In this document: in pieces, positions 11,939 through 22,762 of the stretch
Position numbering within the stretch: the stretch's first letter is position 1
Layout of the letters: each line of letters begins with the position of its first letter
Assembly (NCBI GenBank): GCA_021234155.1
Contig: JAJEKV010000109.1
Coordinates: 1,024,252 to 1,088,251 of the forward strand
DNA: 64,000 nt
Reading direction: 5' to 3'
From: Isoetes taiwanensis
Lineage: Eukaryota > Streptophyta > Lycopodiopsida > Isoetales > Isoetaceae
The notes under the pieces: model-generated
Seen by the model: only the letters and a program-made list of their open reading frames with translations
Database searches by the model: none
What the model was told of the DNA's origin: nothing
Position numbers and translations under genes: made by a program

Positions 11939-12505
11939 TAGGTGCGAAGATGCATGGAAAATCTATGTATGTTATGCGGGAAAAAATTTGTACCTTTGGA
12001 TCTGCGAGCTTTCTTTAATTTGCAAACTCCTGCAAGATTAATCTCTTTCAATGTGTTGGCCTAGATGTAGGTGCTAGATTTAACCCTCATGCAGGTTCCA
12101 TACATTTCTATCTTCTTCTTGGATTCACATGCGAGTCGATGTATGAAAAGCATTTGTGTTTGCACAAGTAATCAGCAGTTGTTGGTTTGGGTCCTCCTTT
12201 AAAACATTCATGGCCCTATTTTTTTGTACCACAAAAATGATAATGAGCTGAAGATAGGTGCGTGAAGATGCATTGCAAAACCTATGTATGTTATGCGGGG
12301 AAAAAATTTGTACCTTTGGATGCAGAGCTTCCTTTAATTTGCAAACCTCTGCAAGATTAATCTCTTTCAATGGGCTGGTCCAGATGTAGGTGCTAGATTT
12401 AGCCCTAATGCAGGTTCCATACATTTCTATCTTCTTCTGCATTTGCTGGTCCTCCTTTACATCATTCATGGCCCTATTTTTCTATACCACGAAGATGATA
12501 ATGAA
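11939..12505. repeat. Diverged direct duplication (about 300 and 250 bp)
   Basis: The segment 11939-12246 is repeated at about 12254-12505 with scattered substitutions. The second copy lacks about 60 bases present at 12125-12190 of the first. Both keep the phrases TATGTTATGCGGG and GGTTCCATACATTTCTATC. A minus frame (12469-12125) crosses the junction, but its product has no motif I recognise. Confidence 0.75.
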
Positions 12506-13284
12506 AGCACATTCATAGCGCCACTGTATATTAGTTCTTTTGTGTCCTGGCCTTGCTTGTTGTCTTCAAACCTAGCACACAAGCTGCAGCCAATGGGTAT
12601 TACTTATTGCATTATTAAATTTATTTGATTGCTAAATGGAAGAAGACATCTATAAATTTTGAGTTGGTGGCACGATCTATTCGTTAGCTCGGCTCAAGAT
12701 GTTGGGTTATAGACTTCACATGGACACCACAAACACAATTAGGTTATTTTCTTTTTTCTTGGTGGCCATGCCTAGGTTCAAATCCTAGGGACACTTTCAA
12801 AGATACTTGTTTTAATAAACTATACGTCCACTCATTATTCTTAATGTATATTTTAATACTTGAGAATCTAGTGTTCGGTGTTCCACTGGGCTATAAGCAT
12901 GGTATGGTGCTGTTTTGTGGTTACGGTTAGAATTTGAATATAAATTATTATGGCTTTTTGGATGGATTTTCGAATAGGTCTTTAAAGAGATTCTAAGATT
13001 CTCCGACTCAATTGACAAGGATGATATTTTTATCTTGTCTTGCTCTACATTGGCGGTTGGATCCATATTACATCAATATGGCAATATCATTATGAGAGGC
13101 TTTTTTTTTCTATCCTCATCACATTTATCCTTTTATCAATATAACACATATAATAACATATAATAACACATATAATACATATGACATATATAATACCATT
13201 CACAATTTTTTTTCTAGTTTGTTCGTCAATTCTCAAGGCCCCAGAAGGAACAAATTTTGGGTTAACACACAAACCATTATATCC
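12506..13284. other. Unassigned DNA with one tRNA-like B box
   Basis: No gene is seen. At 12774-12784 GGTTCAAATCC sits inside a perfect T-arm-like stem (CCTAG/CTAGG), as in RNA polymerase III B boxes. The only A-box-like sequence is about 90 bases upstream, too far for a plain tRNA, so this may be a decayed SINE. Short AT-rich ACACATATAATA repeats lie at about 13140-13190. Confidence 0.3.
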
Positions 13285-13675
13285 AACACTCTAAAATTAA
13301 ACCCCCTTCAAACCCCCTTTGGTTTGGGTGCATATTCACGGGAGGTGGCGTGAGGGCGAGAGCCCCTAAAATTATGTTTTGCATGTACAAAATCAACACC
13401 ATGTAGTATATTACCACAAATCTTATAGTATTTTTGCAAAACTTGTTATCTGATGTCATAAATTTTGTACATGCATACCCCACAAACAAGGAACTTTCGT
13501 GCGGTGTAGATTAAGTAATAGCGGGTGAATATGCCTATTCAACGACTCTCGATGCCAAGTGAATATCTAGCATTATAACGGGGGGTTTTGTGATTTTATC
13601 GCTTTTTAGCATGGTTTTATATGATTTCATGGGCGTATTATGCGAGGCATACTAATCGGTATATCTAGAGTCGCT
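13285..13675 (-). repeat. Foldback repeat copy F3
   Basis: Arm (13290-13370), centre (13370-13545) and terminal segment (13545-13675, ending TATATCTAGAGT) in the same order as F2. It lies immediately before the gene-fragment island at 13805-14633. Confidence 0.7.
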
Positions 13676-13804
13676 CCGCATTTTATTATCTAAATTCCAT
13701 ATCCCCAATGGTTTACCCCTTTTATTTTTATTCCTCTATTTCCTTTTTAATAAGCCATACATGCAAGCATCGAGATGTTTCACTTTAGGGTTATTTTAGG
13801 GTGC

Positions 13805-13891
13805 TTTGCCAATGTGGATATGAGGATTAGGGTTCGTGGAGGTGGCCATACCTCCCAGATCTATGCCATCCGCCAGAGCATTGCCAAAGCT
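13805..13891 (+). pseudogene. 40S ribosomal protein S16 (uS9) fragment
   Basis: Twenty-nine codons without a stop: [13 protein letters not shown], then [16 protein letters not shown]. This is the central conserved block of plant cytosolic ribosomal protein S16/uS9, a small-subunit protein that contacts rRNA near the decoding region. The N-terminal part and the basic C-terminal tail are absent. Identity to the family is clear from the run [16 protein letters not shown]. The fragment ends next to a GT-type splice donor (CCCAG|GTATAC), suggesting it was copied from genomic DNA rather than mRNA. A YDRTL phrase at about 14720, also found in S16, may be a second piece but is too short to trust. Confidence 0.75.
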
Positions 13892-13929
13892 TCCCAGGTA
13901 TACTAGCCAACGTTTGAGCATGATTTTTG

Positions 13930-14745
13930 AAATACATATGTCGGCAAGCCGAGAATGCGGCGTGCCTGCAGTGGAGCAGTTAGCGGAAGCCTTGGATGAA
14001 CATAGTTTGGAGTTGCATGTGAAGGCAAATGAAGTGAGGTGCTTGCCAACAACGCCTTGCATTTGTAAAGCGGTTGCTGAATTGAGGCAAAGATTGGATG
14101 CTTCAGATAGGTATGATTCATAGCGAGAAACTTTAGCATCCAACTATTTTTGCGATATAAAATCCTGTTGTCATGCCAGGGCAATTCTTGAGCTAAGTGA
14201 AATCCTGAAGGCTAAGAATGAGGAGGCCGAAGCATTTCTATGGAGATTGAGGTACTCTATAGTTAGTTTTCATATGTACATCCATCTTAGTGTTGTTCTG
14301 ATGCATTAGAAATCTATTTATATGTTCAGACGATTGGCCAAGCTTATGAGGATATGCAGACACAAAATCAGAGATTGCTACAACAAATATCTCAGCGAGA
14401 TGATTACAATACAAAGGCAAGTATTTGATATGTAATATTACTTATTCGTTTCTGGTTATAACATATCTCAACATTAAGTAATTGCCTAAAAACAGCTTGT
14501 CTCAGAGAGCCTTAAGGCAAAACAGCTACAAACATCTCTCATTGCAGAGAAGCAACTCATGGCAAGCCGAATGCAGCATGTAAATGCAGCAGCAGAGCTA
14601 CAACAACAACGAATTTTAAACTCGGAAGAACAAGTGAGTCGGTGGTGCATACAGGCTTTGTAAAATCTGAAGAACACACGAGCAGTCCAAGAGGGAAATA
14701 ACGGAAAGCTTGCAGCAGTATGATCGAACTCTTCCGGTTGAGAAG
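13930..14745 (+). pseudogene. HUB1/HUB2 (BRE1-like E3 ligase) fragment
   Basis: Four exon-like blocks with intact splice sites encode part of the coiled-coil of plant HUB proteins, the RING E3 ligases that monoubiquitinate histone H2B. Blocks: to 14110 (AVEQLAEALDEHSLELH...LRQRLDASDR), 14180-14251 (ILELSEILKAKNEEAEAF), 14330-14416 (TIGQAYEDMQTQNQRLLQQ, then RDDYNTK) and 14496-14633 (LVSESLKAKQLQTSLIAEKQ to SEEQ). The last two match HUB closely from memory of the family. The third block has a GC donor (AAAG|GCAAGT). No stop codon interrupts these blocks. The N-terminal region and the RING finger are missing, and the next block (after 14654) hits a stop. It lies between foldback copies F3 and F4, beside the S16 piece, so it is best read as a captured gene fragment. 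Confidence 0.75.
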
Positions 14746-15135
14746 TACTTGTAAGTTTATGATTGGGTTTTTGTTTTCTTAGGAATTGAACGCTGAATCT
14801 CGAATCTGCTCACTCTGCATTCTTAGTATTTGTGTATGTTTCATGGTTAAAATTCTTATATGTTGAAGGTTTCTGTGCAAACCTATGCAGGAGGACTGTG
14901 GCACACATGGTTTCACGGATTGTTTAGGCTGATTCTTGTAGAATCTTGCAGTTGTTGCGGTTCCTACCTAGTCTCATAATTCTCTTTTTATTTTGTATTA
15001 AAAGACATGAGACTAGCTTGTGCCTTTTCTACCATTATAAATGGTTGTCTAACCCAAAGCTATATGCATGTATCGATGTATGCAACTTGGAGAAAAAACA
15101 ACGAGGATTTAATGTTTGTTCATTATTAATAAATT
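14746..15135. other. Non-coding flank of the gene-fragment island
   Basis: No further HUB or ribosomal-protein exon is recognisable. The plus frame at 14946-15164 runs into the foldback arm and has no known domain. Confidence 0.4.
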
Positions 15136-15139
15136 CTAT

Positions 15140-15990
15140 TATTACATGCTACCTTACGTATTAATATTGGTATTGGTATAATATTATATGTCTAATTCTA
15201 TGCAATGTTTTCGTTTCCATAATTTGAGCACCTCTAGTTTGTTAGATTTGTGAGGCTATGATATACCATCCATCATTAGAGTATTAGGTAATGTTGTCTA
15301 TATCTACACCCCTACACCATCCTTACACAAACCATTAACACACAACTAACATTATTAACACAAACCATTGCATTTGACACATTTAAATTAAAATTCCCCT
15401 TAAACCCCCTTTGGTTTGGGTGCATATTCACACGGGGGGTTACGTAGGGCAGCGAGAGCCTCAAAAAATTTACAATACATGTACAAAATTAACATCATTA
15501 AGTACATTCTCTCAAACTCTATAGTATTTTGCAAACCTTAATATATAGTATACAAAAACTTATACTTGCATACCCCACAAACGAGGATCGCTATGTACGG
15601 TCTAGATCTTGGAATAAAGGGCAAATATGCCCATCCGACAGCTCTCGTTGCCCGAAGTAACCCCCCGTGTGAATATGCACCCAAACCAAAGGGGGTTTAA
15701 GGGGGATTTTAATTTAAATGTGTCAAATGCAATGGTTTGTGTTAATAATGTTAGTTGTGTGTTAATGGTTTGTGTTAACTAAAAATTTTTTTGGCCCCTT
15801 CGGGGCCTTAAGGATGGTGTAGGGGTGTAGATATAGACATTACCTAATACTCTAATGATGGATGATATATCATAGCCTCACAAATCTAAAAAACTAGAGG
15901 TACTCAAATTATGGAAACGAAAACATTGCATAGAATTAGACATATAATATTATACCAATACCAATATTAATACGTGAGGTACAATGTAAA
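15140..15990. mobile_element. Complete foldback element F4
   Basis: Two long arms, about 15140-15460 and 15655-15990, are inverted copies of each other around a centre of about 190 bases. The outer ends pair as ACGTATTAATATTGG at about 15156 and its complement near 15976. The right arm carries an extra block with the hairpin GGCCCCTTCGGGGCC (15793-15807) that the left arm lacks. There is no ORF of note. Such structure is typical of non-autonomous foldback (Mutator-like or other TIR) elements mobilised in trans. F1, F2 and F3 are partial relatives. Confidence 0.75.
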
Positions 15991-16214
15991 CTGCAATTAT
16001 TTACTATAAAACTCATTATACAACAACATTTATCTATAAAAACAAAGTAGTTTCTATTTTAAAAGCACATAGCAGTTTATATTTATACACATCATCATAG
16101 CTTATATATATGAGTTCAAGAAAAGATTAGAGTACTAAACAAGACAAGGTAACTCTCAAATATCAAACTACCAAACAACTTTCTACAATTCTCCAATATG
16201 CCTCTCCTTCGCAT

Positions 16215-16880
16215 TCATCCATTCCTTGTAAATAAATGACCAATCAACTTCTTCCATGCTTTTCGGTCATTTAATGCCATAAACATTAACACATTTAAGC
16301 TTTTGAAGCTCATTCTACTTCTATCGTCATCTTTAATGCTATTCAATTTTGAGAAACCTCTTTCACATTCCATTATAGATGCTGGGATCACTACAATCAT
16401 TTGCCATAACTTCTTCATTTCAGAATATAATTGACCTAAGTCCAATTAAACCCACTGAAAAGTCGAGCCTCATGTAAAGACTTCTTAGTCAACAGTCCAT
16501 CATTCTTAAAGTGAAATAAATGAACTCAACTCCACATTTTCGACCATATATCCTTTATTAAGAGAGCCAATAAGCACCTCCATCCATTTATCACATATTT
16601 TAGCATGCGCATCATCATCATCAAGATCTACTACATACACAAGAAGAAAATATCTTTGATGCTTCAAACAAATCAAGATTGCGAATCTTTTATCAAGGCC
16701 ATCAATTACAAATGATCTTGTCCATATGCACAGGAGCATTGCCTTGGATTTGAGACAGGTGAATGGGTCTGGGAAGTAAGCGTTGATAGATATTTTATGT
16801 TGAACAATAATAAGTCTAATGTGTCCTTCATATGGATCCCATAGGCCTTTTTGGTCTTTATGGACGAAAGAAGACAATTC
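16215..16880 (-). pseudogene. hAT-family transposase remnant (C-terminus)
   Basis: The minus frame 16445-16215 ends in the hAT dimerisation signature: IPASIMECERGFSKLNSIK followed by DDRSRMSFKSLNVLMFM. The motif ECERGFS is characteristic of hAT transposases and the related zinc-finger host proteins. A second frame upstream (16877-16506) may be the adjoining catalytic region but has no clear motif. Frames differ and no TIRs are visible, so this is an old fragment. Confidence 0.65.
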
Positions 16881-17740
16881 AATTCACTTCAACTAATTTT
16901 CACATTTCAGCCCTCGTTTGCACACTTTTGATTCCCATGTCAGATTTGAGAGATTCTAGGCTCGTTGGAAAGCTTGTTGCATGCTCTTTCTATTGATATC
17001 TAGCTTGCATGATGATTGGACTGTTTTGGCAGCAAAAAATCGCCCGACAACTCTGGCCCTTTATTGGCAGTGTTAGGGTTTGGCTACAATCTTCTTTTTG
17101 CCATAACTCCCGCATTTGGTCGCAGTTTTAGGCGTACTTGGGCTCGTTGGAAAGCTCTTGAAGTGCTACTTTCGGTGATGCTTAAATTTGTCAAAAGTTA
17201 CTCTTTTATGGGGGATTGTTGAGCTCTGAAATCTCGGTCCCTTTTAGTGGAGATGGCAAGAGCAACGCGTAGTCCTTCTAAGCGCTCCTCTGGTAATCCT
17301 AATGGGGTACAACAATGGTGGGAGGGGATATGCTCTAGATTCTCCAAAGATTAGTGTTCGAGATGCCCACAAACTGGCTCATGAAGGTGCCCCTTCTTCT
17401 CCTAAGAGTTTGATATCATCAGTGGCAGTTGGATCTGAGAGGCAGGCTTCTGTGCATCTCAATCCGCTGGCATTGCCTCATGCTCTTGCTTCTTCTAGTA
17501 GCATATGTGTACCTAGTTCAACTGGAGCAGTAGCTTCCGTTCTCTCCTCTTCTCAACTTGTTATTCCAGCGTCTGACCCTATGTCTCATGATTCTAGAGG
17601 CAGTGTGATATAGGTGACCCTGGAAAGCTCTTCTGGAAAGTTGGTACTTCCAAAGGCATATATCATACGACTGCTTTGTGGCAGCGGATATATTATTACA
17701 ACTTGATATTCCATCCATCTTTAGTATCAACTTAGACACA
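16881..17740 (+). mobile_element. Possible retroelement leader and ORF start (decayed)
   Basis: The phrase CTCGTTGGAAAGCT occurs at about 16961 and again near 17148, each beside text on loss of activity. Such phrases are common in leader regions of plant retrotransposons. An ATG at 17252 opens a short frame (MARATRSPSKRSSG) broken after about 34 codons; a serine-rich frame (17302-17613) overlaps it. No RT, integrase or zinc knuckle is seen, so the family is unknown. Confidence 0.3.
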
Positions 17741-18400
17741 TTTGCATATGTTTTACTTTGAACGCGGATTGCTTTTTTTTGTATACATGTATAAAAAGAT
17801 CAATATCATTTGTAAATATCGTGGCAATTACTCGGGATGCTTCAATTACAACATGTATGATACACAATGCGTAGCTCAGAATGATCAAGAGATGCTATTC
17901 AAGGGAGATATTCCACTAGTATAACTGGTGGGATGTAGAAGCTTGCTAAAGCTAATAATAACACTAAGTCTTATTAGCCTTACAACCTATTTCGGTCAAT
18001 CCCTTCATAGTCTTTAACATTCCATATAGTGGCCTTGAGCTTAGCACAAATGGCCATAAGATCTTTTATCCTCTCACGAATTTGTGTAATTGATGTAGTC
18101 ATGTATAACTCATAGTACCATTCAAGGTAATTCGTCATATATTATTCCATCATATAAGCTTCATGACATAACATCTCAATACTATATCATTGTACCATTC
18201 CATTATTCTTACTTAATATGTATGCCTAACATATATTTAAATATTATGCCACCTCCTCAACTCTAAAGTTTTTGAAAATGTCTTATAGTAGTAGGTTAAT
18301 CAATGCACTCAAATATTTGCAATGGGCAATCTGGTTGTGTATCTTAGAAACATTACCACTTAAAAAAGTGACATGTTGTTTAAGTTACGACTATTACTCC
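17741..18400. other. Unassigned non-coding DNA
   Basis: AT-rich; no feature recognised on either strand. Confidence 0.4.
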
Positions 18401-18810
18401 TAAAAGTGTGCACAGAAGAGCGGATGGAGTGGACAACCCAAGACAATGTTATATTCTAGCCAGCTCCATTTTTCTAACTCTGTGTGTTGTTATCTTAAGG
18501 CTAGACTGCTAGTCAACCCCATGGAGTCTGAGCAAGGATAAGATTATCCGTTTGTGTTTTGTTGACATTGACAGTTGATGATGGTGGTATCACCCTTTGA
18601 GATGGATATAAATGTATTTATTGTATTACATTTGCGCTATATAGGTGGACTCGGAGAAGGAATGGCTAATGGCACCTTCGTGCCCTTCGCTTGATCCATC
18701 ACAACTGGTTCGAGCTAGACAGAGGGGCCATTTTTTGCAATTGTACGTTGGGGGATCTCCTGCACTTATACAATAGGGGCATCTATAGTTGTAAGGGACG
18801 TCCACAACAA
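18400..18810 (+). repeat. Old LTR fragment, same family as 39315-40725
   Basis: Aligns by eye with the last third of the LTR at 40290-40725. Shared phrases in the same order include GCGGATGGAGTGG, CACCTTCGTG, GGGGGAT and a final GGGACGTCCACAAC against GGGAGCGTCACAA. Substitutions and gaps are many, so it is far older than the LTR pair at 39-50 kb. No PBS or internal region follows. Confidence 0.6.
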
Positions 18811-21160
18811 AATGTTCTGAAAGCCTTATTTCAAAAATAAGATGCCTTGATTTCGAAGCAAGCAACAATCTCTCCATTGCAAACCAAATAACTACACTCC
18901 AATATAGGCTCTCCTGGACCCTAATAAACCAATGGAACAGAACAAAGGATCAGAACAAGAATATGCACAACATTTGCCATTGACACTCCAATAGCCATAT
19001 AAGCCAAAACCATTAAAATTCGTTCCCAAAAATGCTTCACATGAACTGTCACAAGAAGAAAAGACATGTTGATTCTCTAGTTTGAGCTCTTCATTCAGAG
19101 AACTTTGAGTGCATCTATCTTGGAGAAAATCCTTATAGAAGAAAGCATTTATGCATTATTTTTTTTTGGGAGGGGGAAAAGTGAAACTTCACTATTACGT
19201 GGAAAGGTTTAACTCCAAAGTTCAACATATCAACATAAGGCACAACCATATCTTCTTAATGGGTCTCTATGACGGTATATGTTCTGTTTGAATAAGAATG
19301 AGCTCTTATCATTTACATGTGGCCTGATAGGTGGAGTAACATACCATGTGAAGTTCACATATATTCGCTACGTCCTGAGGGGGTAGTTGAAGATGAAGCA
19401 TATGCTATACTTCAAAACGAGTTCTACAATGACATAGGAGCACAGAACTCTACTCTGGTTTGGGAATTGGATTTGTCTAGCTTCATAGACAGTCACTAGC
19501 AGCTCCAACAAACAGCATACATCGATGCTATTCAACATCACAGTCGGGGGTGGCTACAATACATTTCACTTCCATAAATTTCATAGATGAACATTGTATA
19601 TTTGTCCAATAGACCTATTTGGTCTTCATGGATGCTAAAATATCATTCATTCAAAAATCGGCCAAGGCACTTGCAATTCTAAATCTGGAATAACAATTGT
19701 ATTCGTATTCTGGACCAAAAAACCTAACTCCCAATTACCCCAATTCTTTAACGCACCAATAAACAAAACTAGAAACTTCACAACCAAAATACATGTCTAA
19801 TGTTTGGAATTCGACCAAAACCCTGAGTTGTAATGACTTTATAGTGAGAAGGAGAAGAGAAAGAGAAAGAGGAAGACGAAGAAGAAGAAGAAATTTTTAC
19901 ACCATGCCACTTGGCAACATGCCTTAGGACATATGATGCACACACCACTACATTGCTAAGTTGTAGGGTATTCCTCTTACATTATCCATAGTCGTATCGC
20001 CACAAATTATTAAATATCAAACTCAATTGAGTAAAGCTAATTAACTAGCCTCGATTAGGGATGTGTCCTAGGGATAGAACTACACTCTCTTTTGGATGCA
20101 TTGCCTCCTCTCTCCCCCCTCCCCCCCCCCTTTTGTGTAAATGAAAATATAAAAATAATTAAAATAAGCAGGAAAAAAAACTATATATGATTAATTGCAC
20201 CCCCATGTGCATTTATTTTTCATTGCTGCAAGAAGGGACCCGAAGTCTGGCATTCATTTTATTGCTACTTGACAATGAAGCCTTACAAATTGATTCCCAC
20301 ACCCAATGGTCTAGTATTCATTTTATTGCCACTTGGGATTGAACCCTGCACATTTATTCTCACACCTTTTGATATCCATATAGAGGCCAATTGGATTTTT
20401 TTTTTTATCACTTCTAGCTTTTGAAGTTATTGAACGACATTGAAATGCTTGCTTTTATATAATGGAGACTTATATTGATGATGCACCCAGAAGTAGCTCA
20501 TAGCAAATGCAAAATTCAGTGAATTGAGTTTACATATATTATAATCCATGCAACAATGATACAATGGCATTGCTAATTATCACGAGTAACATGATGCATT
20601 GGTGTAGGGCATCTAATGCTATTTTTGGAAGCGAGATGTGCAAAAAGTGCATGTCTCTTTAATGAGAAGGAGAATGGGAACTATAGTTTGTGAAAACAAC
20701 CTTTGTTGTCATTCCTGACATACATTCTACAACATCACCTTTCATTATTAAAATGAAAAAGTCGGCCCTTTACCATGAACCAAGGGAAAGGATGGTCATA
20801 ATGCAACTAAATTGTGTCAGCTATCATACAACCCCATCAATGGCCAATATATGTTGCCAAGACGTTGTCTATAGGGTCCATGGTCTGTAATGCACCAGCC
20901 GCCCAAACGGACGGTTTGCTCCCAAGAACTGGGGGCATGTTGTCTCAATCACCTAGTAGTTGCAATTGGCAAAAGCAGCTTTAGGAGGGCCCAGAATAAA
21001 GGCCTTTTGGACTCAACTTATTGTCCTGGGATTTGCTTATTTCATTGTGGTCATCCCCTCCATACCCTGGTCAGAGAGAATGAGTTTATTCTAGGTTTTG
21101 ACGACCTAAGGCAAGAAAAAGTTAAATGCAAACATTTAGGCTTTTGTGGGGTTTAGGGTT
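18811..21160. other. Unassigned DNA with low-complexity runs
   Basis: No gene recognised. Noted only: a GA-rich run at 19850-19892, a C-rich run at about 20110-20132, and two diverged copies of a CATTCATTTTATTGC segment at about 20251 and 20312. Short plus frames (19317-19499, 20690-20890, 20890-21156) have no known domain. Confidence 0.35.
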
Positions 21161-21163
21161 TAG

Positions 21164-21283
21164 GTCAAGTAATATCTGAACGAGGTTTCTGTGCAATCTC
21201 CAAGTGTGAAGCAATGGTGGGACTGTTTAAGTCAAGGAATCTCTGAACGAGGTTTATATGCAATCTCCAAGTGTGAAGCAATG
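21164..21283 (+). repeat. Two-copy direct repeat, 53 bp
   Basis: A unit from GTCAAG to GAAGCAATG occurs at 21164-21216 and 21231-21283, about 90 percent alike by eye. Local duplication in non-coding DNA. Confidence 0.75.
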
Positions 21284-22111
21284 TCCCAAGCATGCCACCA
21301 AGAATCCCAAGATCTCTAAAAAGTGTGAAAAGCTGGGAACAACATGTGGAGGGGCGGCAAGGAAAGAAACCTCATCATGTGTCAAATGTGGAGGGGATGC
21401 TTTTAAGTGTGGACACACAACTTTGTTGTGCTTTTGATCATGCTAGACCATGGATCAACAAGGACCAAAACTCAAAACGGGAAAGAAGGGGAAAAGAAAA
21501 AAAAACCTGGATTTTTTTTTTCTCAAGGTCTGCCACCACCATGCAGCCGCACAAATGGAGCCACAGGAGTGGAAGGCTGGCGGCAGAAGATGCAGCATTC
21601 TGGTATAAATTGTATTATAGTGCATTATCATATATAGAAAAGTGAGAGGGAACAGAAAGAAAGCTAAAGGAGCACATCATTGTACCAGCTAAGGGTGCAA
21701 CTTGCAACTTACTGCAGAGGTAAGACGGCAATTCCAGCACTAATAGTTCCGGTCATATGGGATGGATGGTGATCCTTGGTTCTTTACAGATTTGCTAGAT
21801 CTCCGAGAAGACAGGACGTTCCTTTATTCACCAACTTTAACATGTAGACAGGAGGGAAGGATCACTTGCCTGATCTTTGATGTCTAGTTTGCAGTTCTGG
21901 TCTGTCCAATATGGTCCCCCTTCAATGCCTGTAAGTCCTGCAAAATGGGGTGGTAAAATAAAATCAGAAGACCTTGTGCAGCTGTAGATTCTCTGACAGG
22001 TGTCCCTACCTTCTCAGTTCCTTTTTTACTGCTCCCTGTGCCTGATAATTTTAAACCACAGACATCACTACCTAGCTGCTTGGAGCTGCACTACTCCCAT
22101 GATCTGGCCTG
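21284..22111. other. Upstream flank of the dioxygenase gene
   Basis: No coding call. The overlapping plus frames at 21292-21645 lack motifs. The last few hundred bases presumably carry the dioxygenase promoter's upstream elements, but I cannot name specific sites. Confidence 0.4.
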
Positions 22112-22120
22112 CTATATAAG
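22112..22120 (+). promoter_or_regulatory. TATA box of the dioxygenase gene
   Basis: CTATATAAG, a consensus plant TATA box, lies about 30 bases before CAGTATCTCATGTAGTCATT, where transcription would start. It is 140 bases upstream of the leader intron donor and in the right orientation. Confidence 0.7.
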
Positions 22121-22144
22121 GACCTTTCAGTATCTCATGTAGTC

Positions 22145-22762
22145 ATTCAGTCATTCTGAGCCGGCTCTCAAGAAGAACACTTAAACTGTTCTTTTTCCCT
22201 TTCCTTCTTCCAACCAAGGAAGCAGCACACAGTTTTGTGTTTCAGCAACACCATTGTTATGTGAGTGAACCTGGCCAATTTCATGCTTCAGTCTGCTCTT
22301 TCTTCTTGCGTGAGAATGCTCCAAATCTGCATTGCAATTTTGCTCTGTTTTTTTCTCTCCTTTTTCTTTTCTGTTCTTTCATAGCACTTTGATATGCAGG
22401 TTCATGTTTTTGATGCCTTTTTGAACTTTCAATACTATAGAGCACCATACAAACTGCTCATTGCTAGGCATATATCCAGTATTATATTTCTGCCCTTGTA
22501 TTGAATTCCAGTACACAATTATATTCATCAGGATGTGTCTCTCTCATGATTTTCTAATTCCATACACCCATACAATCCCAATGCAGGTCCTAGAACTCTA
22601 AATCTACTTTGAAATCAGTTATTCGCTTGGATTGTGTCTCTCAAGTCTGTGTTGCACTTTTTAATCTCTTCTTTTTGGGCTGATAGACATACATACTTTT
22701 CTACTGGACCATCAAATTTTACTGACCATAGCGTTTTGAAATGCCTGCAGAGTTGAGCAACT
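22145..22762 (+). other. 5' leader of the dioxygenase gene, with a leader intron
   Basis: A first non-coding exon (start estimated near 22145) ends at 22260 with the donor TTAT|GTGAGT. The acceptor CTGCAG ends at 22750, giving a 490-base leader intron, and the start codon is 12 bases into the next exon. Leader introns often raise expression in plants; that role is inference here. Confidence 0.6.

Noticed and set aside
14700-14750. YDRTL phrase as a second ribosomal S16 exon
   Set aside because: Only five residues match, and the flanking residues do not continue the family pattern.
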